Positions 34,397 to 40,824 of a stretch of DNA of 40,824 nt are shown in pieces. Below the pieces are notes generated by a model, which made no database searches, had not been told where the DNA came from, and worked only from the letters and a program-made list of their open reading frames with translations. Positions within the stretch are counted from its first letter, which is position 1; each line of letters begins with the position of its first letter. The translations under genes were made by a program, and so were the position numbers. The DNA is from Hyphomicrobiales bacterium. Its GTDB lineage: Bacteria; Pseudomonadota; Alphaproteobacteria; Rhizobiales; Beijerinckiaceae. The stretch spans positions 1 to 40,824 of the forward strand of contig CANGIS010000026.1 of assembly GCA_947454055.1 (NCBI GenBank). The letters are read 5' to 3'.

Positions 34397-35199
34397 CCCT
34401 CAAGCTCACCATTCTCGGTTGCGGTTCCTCAGGCGGCGTACCGCGGCCGGCATCGGGCTGGGGTGCGTGTGATCCGGCGAACCCGAAGAACCGGCGCAGA
34501 CGTTGCTCCATCTTGCTGGAGCGTCATCATGCAGGTAAAAAAACTGTTGTTATTGTAGATACTTCGCCCGATTTGCGCGAGCAATTGATTAGCTTGAACG
34601 TCGATCAACTCGATGCCGTGCTCTATACCCATGACCATGCCGATCATACGCATGGCATTGACGATGTTCGGCCGGTTGTTCTGCACATGCGAAAGATCAT
34701 TCCGACCTATATGACGCAGGAAACATCGCAAAGCCTGCATCAAAAGTTCAGTTATTGCTATATTTCGCCGCCCGGAAGCGATTATCCGCCCATCGTCAAG
34801 GATTTCCGGCTTCTACCGGGCCATGAAGCCGTTATTACCGGTGCCGGTGGTGCCATTCATACCATGCCCTTTACCGTTCATCATGGCCCGATTGACGCCT
34901 TGGGCTTCCGGTTTGGCAATGTGGCCTATACGCCCGATGTGAACGGCATTCCGGATGAAAGTCTTGAGGCGCTTACGGGGCTCGATCTTTGGATCATCGA
35001 CGCTTTGCGGCATACGCCGCATCCTTCGCATTTCACACTATCGGAGGCGTTGCGATGGATCGAGAAAATGAAGCCAAAGCGCGCCGTGCTGACCAATTTG
35101 CACACAGATCTCGATTATGAAGCGCTTAAGAAGCAATTGCCTGACCATGTTACGCCAGCCTTTGACGGGATGGTGCTGGATATAACAGGACATCGCTGA
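34393..35199 (+). CDS. PhnP-like metallo-beta-lactamase-fold hydrolase
   Basis: This is a 268-residue MBL-fold phosphodiesterase-like hydrolase. The metal motif THDHADHTHGIDD (HxHxDH), the start LTILGCGSSGGVPRP, the later His in VHHGPIDALGFRFGN, Asp in YTPDVNGIPD and NLHTDLDYEAL match the PhnP / RNase Z-related family. PhnP itself cleaves cyclic phosphodiesters in phosphonate breakdown, but no phn genes are here. In this position, following tatD with an ATGA overlap, its role is not known to me. An extra Cys-containing stretch (WGACDPANPKNRRRRCS) after the first strand is a family feature. It closes the tmk operon; mazG begins 93 bases later. Confidence 0.9.
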   Translation: MTLKLTILGCGSSGGVPRPASGWGACDPANPKNRRRRCSILLERHHAGKKTVVIVDTSPDLREQLISLNVDQLDAVLYTHDHADHTHGIDDVRPVVLHMRKIIPTYMTQETSQSLHQKFSYCYISPPGSDYPPIVKDFRLLPGHEAVITGAGGAIHTMPFTVHHGPIDALGFRFGNVAYTPDVNGIPDESLEALTGLDLWIIDALRHTPHPSHFTLSEALRWIEKMKPKRAVLTNLHTDLDYEALKKQLPDHVTPAFDGMVLDITGHR

Positions 35200-35292
35200 G
35201 AAGGATATGGTTTTAAGTTCCATAATGTTTCTTATGCGAATTATCGATAGACATTTAGAACAGTTCCCCTCCGACCCACCAGGCGATTGAAC

Positions 35293-36129
35293 GTGACCAA
35301 GCCATCGACCGATATAAACGATCTTCTCGCGATCATGGCCGCTTTGCGTACGCCCGTGACGGGCTGTCCGTGGGACCTGGTGCAAGGCTTTGAAACGATC
35401 GCGCCCTATACGATCGAGGAAGCCTATGAGGTGCTCGACGCCATCGAGCGCGGTGATATGGCGGATCTTCGGGATGAGCTTGGTGATTTATTGCTTCAGG
35501 TCGTCTTCCATGCCCGCCTCGCCGAGGAACAAGGCTCCTTTGACTTTGGCGGCGTGGTTGAAGCCATCACCTCCAAAATGATCCGCCGGCATCCCCATGT
35601 GTTTGGAGACATTTCCACTTTGACTCCCGACGAAGTCAAAGGATTGTGGGGCAAGATCAAAGCGCAAGAAAAGGCCGAAAAACGCGCCGCGCGCGCCCAA
35701 GCCGGCTTGCCCGAAGAACCCGATCGATCGCCGACGCTGGGCGATGTACCCTTCACCCTACCCGCCCTCACGCGAGCCGAAAAACTGCAAACCAAAGCCT
35801 CGAAAGTGGGCTTTGACTGGAACAATGCGCAGCTCGTGCTCGATAAAATGCGCGAGGAAACTGAAGAAATTGATGCGGCGCTCAAGAGCGGCAACCAGGC
35901 GCATATCGAGGAAGAAATTGGCGATCTACTTTTCGTGGTCGCCAATCTTGCCCGTCATCTCAACGTTGATCCCGAGCAAGCCCTGCGATCTTCCAACCAT
36001 AAATTTACAAGAAGATTCAGATATATAGAAAAAGAACTTGATAAAATGAATAAAACACCGGTGGACGCAACACTCGACGAAATGGACGCGCTCTGGAACG
36101 AAATCCGCGCTGCCGACAAGGTCAAATAG
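35293..36129 (+). CDS. mazG: Nucleoside triphosphate pyrophosphohydrolase MazG
   Basis: MazG hydrolyses (d)NTPs to monophosphates and pyrophosphate, a house-cleaning activity. The product (278 residues from GTG 35293) has two MazG domains. The first has GCPWDLVQGFETIAPYTIEE and AYEVLDAIERGDMADLRDEL followed by GDLLLQVVFHARLAEE, the ExxE...ExxD metal ligands. The second has KMREETEEIDAALKSGN and IEEEIGDLLFVVANLARHL. GTG 35293 has agg 9 bases upstream, while an in-frame TTG at 35287 is too close to it. The stop lies 2 bases from the hflX stop on the other strand, again leaving no room for a terminator. Confidence 0.95.
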   Translation: MTKPSTDINDLLAIMAALRTPVTGCPWDLVQGFETIAPYTIEEAYEVLDAIERGDMADLRDELGDLLLQVVFHARLAEEQGSFDFGGVVEAITSKMIRRHPHVFGDISTLTPDEVKGLWGKIKAQEKAEKRAARAQAGLPEEPDRSPTLGDVPFTLPALTRAEKLQTKASKVGFDWNNAQLVLDKMREETEEIDAALKSGNQAHIEEEIGDLLFVVANLARHLNVDPEQALRSSNHKFTRRFRYIEKELDKMNKTPVDATLDEMDALWNEIRAADKVK

Positions 36130-36131
36130 GA

Positions 36132-37544
36132 TTACACGCCCTCTTTCCGGATCAGCTTGGCATCGGGGAAGCGCCGCAATAGACGCGTTTCCTTTTCCGG
36201 CAAGACCCGAACCGCGAGTCGATAGCTGCCGTCCTCGGTCATACGCCGTTCCAGAACTTCGGCATCTTCATAGAGCCAGTTCATCAGGCTGCCATCGGTC
36301 GGGCCAAGCGCCACGGAGTAGACGAGGCTTGCGCGGGCGACACGCCGCTCCACCAGCGCCAAAAGCGTATCAATCCCCTCACCCGTGATCGCCGAGACCA
36401 GCACCGGCTTCTCGGTCGCCGGACGATGCTCGGCCAAGCCTGCGAGTTTGGCGCGGTCGTCGACCGGTAAAAGATCGGCCTTGTTCCAGACTTCGATCAG
36501 CCGGCTATGGTCATCCGGATCAATGCCGAGGTCCCGAAGAATGGTTGCCACGTCAGCGGCCTGCGCTTCGGTATCGCCATGCGATACATCGCGCACATGC
36601 AGGATCACATCGGCGGATATGACATCCTCAAGCGTCGCGCGGAAGGCTGCTACCAGCATGGTTGGCAGATCGGAGATAAAACCCACCGTATCCGACAATA
36701 TAATCGGCGCGCCATGCGGCAGTTTTGTAACCCGCGCGGTCGGATCCAGCGTCGCAAACAGCATGTTTTCGGCCAGAACCTCAGCCGAGGTCAGCCGGTT
36801 GAACAGTGTCGATTTGCCCGCATTGGTGTAGCCGACAAGCGCAACCACCGGATAGGGAGCGCGATCCCTGCCCTTGCGGTGCAAGCCACGCGTCCGCTTC
36901 ACCTGATCGAGATCGCGCTCGATCTTGATCATGCGCTCCTGAATGAGCCGGCGATCCGCCTCGATCTGGGTTTCACCCGGACCGCCAAGAAAGCCAAATC
37001 CGCCCCGCTGGCGCTCAAGATGGGTCCAAGACCGCACAAGCCGGCTCTTTTGATACGAAAGATGGGCCAATTCGACCTGAAGCGTACCTTCTTTGGTTCG
37101 GGCGCGACGCCCGAAAATTTCGAGAATAAGGCCGGTGCGGTCAATCACCTTGACGCCCAAAGCGCGCTCGAGATTGCGTTGCTGCACCGGACTGAGCGCG
37201 CAATCGACCACCACCAGAGAAATATCCTCGGCATCGACGAAAGCGTGCAACTCCTCGATCTTGCCGGTGCCGATAAAGGTCGCAGGCCTCGGTGCCGCAA
37301 TCGGGATCACCAACGCGCTGACCACTTCGATATCGATGGCCGCGGCAAGGCCTGCCGCCTCCTCGATACGGGCCTCGAATTCACGCAAATTGGTTTCGGG
37401 TGAGCCGGTCGCCGCCCGACGCGCGGCCGCACGGCTTGTGAGGTAGGGACCAATCACAAGCGTGCGCGTTCCGGTCGAAATATCTTTGGTGGCTTCCTCG
37501 GCACCAACCGTAAAGCGGTCCGAGGAGGAGTGGTCCTTGCCCAA
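36132..37544 (-). CDS. hflX: Ribosome-associated GTPase HflX
   Basis: HflX is a GTPase that binds 50S subunits and splits stalled or hibernating ribosomes. The 470-residue protein has the N-terminal HflX domain (ATFIGTGKIEELHAFVD, VVVDCALSPVQQRNLERAL, VIDRTGLILEIFGRRARTKE), then the Gly-rich linker RQRGGFGFLGGPGETQIEAD. The G domain follows: G1 VGYTNAGKSTLFNRL (from about 237), FATLDPTARVTKL, G3 SDTVGFISDLP, G4 VWNKADLL and G5 VSAITGEGID. The only available start near the hfq stop is TTG 37544, one base after it and without a Shine-Dalgarno, so translation is probably coupled to hfq. The first 27 residues are atypical; GTG at codon 30 is an alternative. hfq-hflX is a widely conserved pair. 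Confidence 0.95.
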   Translation of the reverse strand: MGKDHSSSDRFTVGAEEATKDISTGTRTLVIGPYLTSRAAARRAATGSPETNLREFEARIEEAAGLAAAIDIEVVSALVIPIAAPRPATFIGTGKIEELHAFVDAEDISLVVVDCALSPVQQRNLERALGVKVIDRTGLILEIFGRRARTKEGTLQVELAHLSYQKSRLVRSWTHLERQRGGFGFLGGPGETQIEADRRLIQERMIKIERDLDQVKRTRGLHRKGRDRAPYPVVALVGYTNAGKSTLFNRLTSAEVLAENMLFATLDPTARVTKLPHGAPIILSDTVGFISDLPTMLVAAFRATLEDVISADVILHVRDVSHGDTEAQAADVATILRDLGIDPDDHSRLIEVWNKADLLPVDDRAKLAGLAEHRPATEKPVLVSAITGEGIDTLLALVERRVARASLVYSVALGPTDGSLMNWLYEDAEVLERRMTEDGSYRLAVRVLPEKETRLLRRFPDAKLIRKEGV

Positions 37545-37545
37545 T

Positions 37546-37806
37546 TCAGTCGTTCAGCACGGCACCTGTTTCATCCGTCGGATCAAACAGGGTTACGGGC
37601 GAGCCGGGCATAATCGTTGAAATCGCGTGCTTATAGACCAGTTGGGAATGGCCATCACGGCGCAACAACAGGCAGAAATTATCAAACCAGGTCACCACAC
37701 CTTGCAATTTCACGCCATTCACGAGAAAAATCGTCAGCGGAATCTTGCTCTTGCGGACCTGATTTAGAAAAGTGTCCTGAAGATTTTGTGCACGTTCAGT
37801 CGCCAT
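37546..37806 (-). CDS. hfq: RNA chaperone Hfq
   Basis: Hfq forms a hexameric Sm-like ring that matches small RNAs to mRNAs. The 86-residue protein is typical for alphaproteobacteria, with a short C-terminal tail. Sm1 is visible around [20 protein letters not shown] and [18 protein letters not shown], and Sm2 as [13 protein letters not shown] with the hallmark YKHA. ATG 37806 is preceded by agaggc at good spacing. It lies between ntrX (upstream, 162 bases away behind a probable terminator) and hflX (downstream, one base away). It should have its own promoter in 37807-37877, where I could not single out hexamers. Confidence 0.98.
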   Translation of the reverse strand: MATERAQNLQDTFLNQVRKSKIPLTIFLVNGVKLQGVVTWFDNFCLLLRRDGHSQLVYKHAISTIMPGSPVTLFDPTDETGAVLND

Positions 37807-37877
37807 TTTAGCCTCTTTTTGTTTTTGCCGGAGCAGAGCGGCTCATCGGCCTTTTTAACATTCGGGTCGCGTATCTT

Positions 37878-37914
37878 AAAAAATGCCCGCCAACACAAAC
37901 ACATCACGGCGGAC
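37878..37914 (-). terminator. Probable intrinsic terminator after ntrX
   Basis: On the minus strand gtccgcc (37914-37908) pairs with ggcgggc (37891-37885), seven pairs with one G-U and a 16-base loop, followed by attttttaa (T run 37883-37878). It lies 55 bases past the ntrX stop and upstream of hfq, which separates ntrYX from hfq-hflX transcription. The short stem and long loop make it moderate in strength. Confidence 0.65.
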
Positions 37915-37968
37915 ACTGGTCACTAATTCTTCAACGCCCAGTATACATAGTCAAGCAGACGGCAAGCT

Positions 37969-39336
37969 TCAACCTACCCCGAGCGATTTCAGCTTCCGGT
38001 GAAGCGCGGACCGCTCCATATCGACAAATTCGGCGGTGCGCGAGATGTTGCCGCCGAAGCGGTTGATTTGCGCGATCAGATATTCGCGCTCAAAGATTTC
38101 ACGTGCTTCCCGCAGCGGCATGGCCATCAATTTCTCGCCCCCCTGCCCGCCCGGCAGCGAGGGAACCGACGCCCCGACATCGGCGGGCAACAGGTCGGCG
38201 GTAATCATCGAGCCCGCCTCGCCGCCTGCCATGATCAGCATGCGTTCGACGCTGTTGCGCAACTGGCGGACATTGCCCGGCCAGTCATGAGCCTGAAGAA
38301 CGGCCAGCGCATCCTCGGCGATGGGGCGCTGGGCCAAGCCTGTCGTGCGGGCAATCTGCGCCATGAAATGCCCCACCAGTTCCTCAATATCCTCGCGCCG
38401 CTCGGACAAAGGCGGCACCCTTACCGGCACCACATTGAGGCGATGGAGCAGATCTTCACGAAACCGTCCCGACACAACCTCCGAGGCCAGATCGCGCGAG
38501 GTGGACGACACAATCCGCACATCGACGGCCACTTTGGTCGAACCGCCGACACGCTGAAAGGTCTGGTCGATCAGGACGCGCAAGATTTTGCTCTGCGTCT
38601 CCTTGGGCATATCAGCCACTTCATCCAGATACAGCGTGCCGCCATGCGCCTCCTCGAAAGCACCGATGCGGTTGGGTCCGGCCGCCGAATCTTCCACCCC
38701 AAAAAGCTCGGCCTCCATCGACTCCGGCATGATGGTGGCGGCATTCAACGCGACAAACGGACCATTGGCGCGCTCGGACGCCAGATGGATCATCCGCGCG
38801 ACCAATTCCTTGCCGCTGCCCGAAGGCCCCGCGATCAACACGCGCGCATTGCTGGCACCGACCCGGTCCACAGTTTGGCGCAGATGGCCCATCGCCGTGG
38901 ATTGCCCGATCAATTCCGAATTTTGCGGGGCTTTGGTGCGCAATTCTTTGACTTCGCGCTTGAGCCGGGACGTTTCAAGCGCCCGATCGGCCACCAAGAG
39001 TAACCGGTCCGATTTGAACGGCTTTTCGATAAAATCATAAGCGCCGCGTTTGATCGCCGAAACCGCCGTTTCGATATTGCCATGGCCCGAAATCATCACG
39101 ACCGGCAGATCGGGGTTCTGCTCCTTGATAATGTCCAATAATTGCAGACCATCCAGACGGGAGCCCTGAATCCAAATATCGAGAAAAACCAGATTGGGCC
39201 GGCGTGACGCGATTTCACCGAGCGCCAGATCGGCATCCGCTGCCGTGCGGCATTTAAAACCTTCGTCTTCCAAAATACCCGCAACGAGATCCCGGATATC
39301 GGCCTCGTCATCGACGATCAAAATATCCGCGCTCAT
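37969..39336 (-). CDS. ntrX: NtrX response regulator, AAA+ domain without GAFTGA
   Basis: NtrX is the response regulator of the NtrYX two-component system, linked in alphaproteobacteria to nitrogen metabolism, redox state and envelope or cell-cycle control. From ATG 39336 (ggaggctct just upstream) it has 455 residues. The receiver domain has IVDDEADIR, phosphoacceptor Asp53 in VFLDIWIQG and Lys105 in FIEKPF. The AAA+ domain has Walker A GPSGSGKE (170-177), Walker B GGTLYLDEVADMP and FREDLLHRLNVVPVRVPPL. Between ELFG and the second sensor region, GAFTGA is replaced by VEDSAAGPNRIGAF (214-227). That hexapeptide contacts sigma-54, so this protein may not activate sigma-54 promoters. A Fis-type HTH ends the protein (NRFGGNISRTAEFVDMERSA). 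ATGA overlap with ntrY. Confidence 0.95.
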   Translation of the reverse strand: MSADILIVDDEADIRDLVAGILEDEGFKCRTAADADLALGEIASRRPNLVFLDIWIQGSRLDGLQLLDIIKEQNPDLPVVMISGHGNIETAVSAIKRGAYDFIEKPFKSDRLLLVADRALETSRLKREVKELRTKAPQNSELIGQSTAMGHLRQTVDRVGASNARVLIAGPSGSGKELVARMIHLASERANGPFVALNAATIMPESMEAELFGVEDSAAGPNRIGAFEEAHGGTLYLDEVADMPKETQSKILRVLIDQTFQRVGGSTKVAVDVRIVSSTSRDLASEVVSGRFREDLLHRLNVVPVRVPPLSERREDIEELVGHFMAQIARTTGLAQRPIAEDALAVLQAHDWPGNVRQLRNSVERMLIMAGGEAGSMITADLLPADVGASVPSLPGGQGGEKLMAMPLREAREIFEREYLIAQINRFGGNISRTAEFVDMERSALHRKLKSLGVG

Positions 39337-40824
39337 AGAGCCTCCGTTACGGGTTTGCCCTTGGCATCCTCGGGCGGGGCAACGGGGAACCACAAGCGGA
39401 CCCGTCCACCCCGACCACCGTCGAGCCGGTCCAGCAATTCCACGCCGCCACCATGTTCTTCAAAGATTTTTCCAACGATCGCCAAGCCAAGTCCCGTGCC
39501 GCCAACGCGGGTGGTCATGTAAGGCTCAAGCAGTCTCTGGCGGCTTTCGACCGGAAATCCGATGCCGTTATCGGTGACATCAATGGCCAATATGCCGGCA
39601 TCCGTCAGTTCGACAGAAACCTCGATCTGGCCCTCCCCGCGCTCTGCCGCAGGAACCGCCATGATCGCCTCGGTCGCATTTTTCACGATATTGGTGAGCG
39701 CTTGCGAGATCAGACGACGATCGAAGCTGACCCGCATCAGATGCGGCGGAATCGCATCGGTAAAAACGATGTCGGAATGCGCTACCCGCATCAGAAAGAG
39801 AACTTGCCGGATCACGCTGGCCACATCATCGACTTCCGGCAAAGGCTTCGGCATCCGCGCAAAAGACGAGAACTCATCCACCATCCGCTTGATGTCGTCG
39901 ACCTGCCGAATAATCGTGTCGGTGCACTGATCGAAAATTTCCCGATCGGCCGTAATCACTTTGCCGTATTTGCGCCGGATACGTTCGGCGGAAAGCTGAA
40001 TAGGCGTCAACGGGTTCTTGATTTCATGCGCAATGCGCCGCGCCACATCGGCCCATGCGGAGGTGCGTTGCGCCGTCACAAGATCGGTAATGTCATCGAG
40101 CGTTACAATGGCGCCCCGCTGAGGGCCCGCTTGCGGACCACTCGCCTGTTCACGGGTGACACGAACGGTCAGGGTCCGTTCCCGTCCGGCTTCGCCAAAA
40201 GCCACCTGCCCCTGCACCGCGCGTCCGCGATCCACCAGATCGGGGTCGATAAATTCGGCAAAGGCCGGCAGGGCAACTGCCAGCGGTTGCCCAAGCAAGG
40301 CTGAAGCCGCCTCGCCCAACAAGAGTTCGGCCGACGGGTTGAGCACCGTTACCCGCCCTTCGCCGTCAAGACCGATCACACCGGCCGAGACCCCCGAAAG
40401 GACCGCTTCGGTAAAGCGCCGGCGACTATCCATCAGCGCATTGGCCGTCTGAAGATCCTCGGTCTGATGGCTGAGCTCGGCCGCCATTTTGTTGAACGTA
40501 GCGCCGAGATGCCCCAAATCGCCCTCATTGCCGGTCACCGGCACCCGGACATCGTAATTTCCGGTAGCGACCTGATCGGTAGCGAAAATCAGACGCCGAA
40601 TGGGAGCGACGAGCCAATTGGCAAAGCTGAGACCGATCCAAACGGCGGAGAGCAGCAAAATCACGGAAATAAGAGCGTACATGCTGGCAAACGCAATTTG
40701 CACGCCCAATTTCTGATTGGCCAATGCATCGTAATACCGAACAGCCAATTCGGCCTGCTGCGGAAATTGCAAGGCTTTGGGATCAATGGTTCGGGCCACC
40801 ATCAAATAGTGCGCATCAAAGCCC
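39333..40824 (-). CDS. ntrY: Sensor histidine kinase NtrY, C-terminal part (5' end beyond window)
   Basis: This is the membrane-bound sensor kinase of NtrYX, truncated by the window edge; about 496 codons are present and the frame is open to the last base. Visible parts in order are the end of the sensor region, a transmembrane segment (MYALISVILLLSAVWIGLSF), HAMP (NWLVAPIRRLIFATDQVATG), a PAS domain (SGVSAGVIGLDGEGRVTVLN) and the H-box with its phospho-His (RRIAHEIKNPLTPIQLSAER). The ATPase domain follows: N box ALTNIVKNATEAIM, G1 DVTDNGIGFP, G2 GTGLGLAIVGKIFEEHGG. ntrX starts within its stop codon (4-base overlap), so the pair is translated together. The HAMP-PAS-HisKA order and the ntrX partner distinguish it from NtrB. 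The missing N-terminus should hold further membrane segments. Confidence 0.95.
   Translation of the reverse strand, partial: GFDAHYLMVARTIDPKALQFPQQAELAVRYYDALANQKLGVQIAFASMYALISVILLLSAVWIGLSFANWLVAPIRRLIFATDQVATGNYDVRVPVTGNEGDLGHLGATFNKMAAELSHQTEDLQTANALMDSRRRFTEAVLSGVSAGVIGLDGEGRVTVLNPSAELLLGEAASALLGQPLAVALPAFAEFIDPDLVDRGRAVQGQVAFGEAGRERTLTVRVTREQASGPQAGPQRGAIVTLDDITDLVTAQRTSAWADVARRIAHEIKNPLTPIQLSAERIRRKYGKVITADREIFDQCTDTIIRQVDDIKRMVDEFSSFARMPKPLPEVDDVASVIRQVLFLMRVAHSDIVFTDAIPPHLMRVSFDRRLISQALTNIVKNATEAIMAVPAAERGEGQIEVSVELTDAGILAIDVTDNGIGFPVESRQRLLEPYMTTRVGGTGLGLAIVGKIFEEHGGGVELLDRLDGGRGGRVRLWFPVAPPEDAKGKPVTEAL

Noticed and set aside
36507-37403. 298-codon plus-strand frame opposite hflX
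   Set aside because: hflX is unmistakable on the minus strand; the antisense frame has Arg/His/Gln-rich shadow composition and no family match.
37999-39003. 334-codon plus-strand frame opposite ntrX
   Set aside because: It is a shadow of the conserved ntrX gene, with no ribosome site or recognisable domain.
1-40824. CRISPR array, insertion sequence, prophage or defence system
   Set aside because: No regularly spaced repeats, terminal inverted repeats with transposase, phage structural genes or defence-type nuclease genes were found in reading both strands.

Overview
The window reads as one contiguous piece of an alphaproteobacterial chromosome, most likely from the order Hyphomicrobiales (Rhizobiales). 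The basis is gene content and order: gyrA-coaD-two cyclophilins-queA-tgt; sdhE-mfd; rlpA-tmk-holB-metG-tatD-MBL; and ntrY-ntrX-hfq-hflX. Invasion-associated locus B (IalB), HspQ, a bacterial phosphatidylcholine synthase (Pcs) and a FrnE-like thioredoxin-fold protein all fit that order. Base composition looks moderate (mid-50s % GC by eye) and uniform. I see no integrase, transposase, CRISPR array or phage gene, so this is core genome, not an island.

Layout: 1-5244 holds the 3' end of gyrA, coaD, an exported and a cytosolic cyclophilin, the queuosine pair queA/tgt and sdhE. mfd follows (5267-8818). 8821-12195 is a minus-strand run: orphan YejA-type solute-binding protein, FrnE-like protein, EamA permease. 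12408-17463 holds ialB, hspQ, an AEC carrier, a UbiH-type hydroxylase, pcs and a DUF1275 protein. 17617-22269 (minus) is a complete four-gene BMP-type ABC importer, probably for nucleosides, with a nucleoside deaminase gene divergent from it at 22501. 23012-28315 has rimO, a second EamA permease, an SH3 protein and a DEAD-box helicase, followed by tRNA-Ser(UGA). 29112-36129 carries rlpA, tmk, holB, metG, tatD, a PhnP-like hydrolase and mazG. 36132-40824 (minus) has ntrY (truncated by the window edge), ntrX, hfq and hflX.

Functional themes are tRNA modification and translation (queA, tgt, rimO, metG, tRNA-Ser), replication and repair (gyrA, mfd, tmk, holB, mazG), nucleotide supply (BMP importer, deaminase, tmk, mazG), envelope (pcs, rlpA, ialB, SH3 protein) and post-transcriptional or nitrogen-linked regulation (ntrYX, hfq, hflX).

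I found no clearly new multi-gene system. The most interesting signals are: a Tgt in which all four expected zinc ligands are replaced; a strong rlpA terminator abutting tmk, with a possible tmk promoter nested in its hairpin; a cytosolic cyclophilin with a histone-H1-like Lys/Ala/Pro tail; an NtrX lacking the GAFTGA loop; and a putative nucleoside import and deamination locus.
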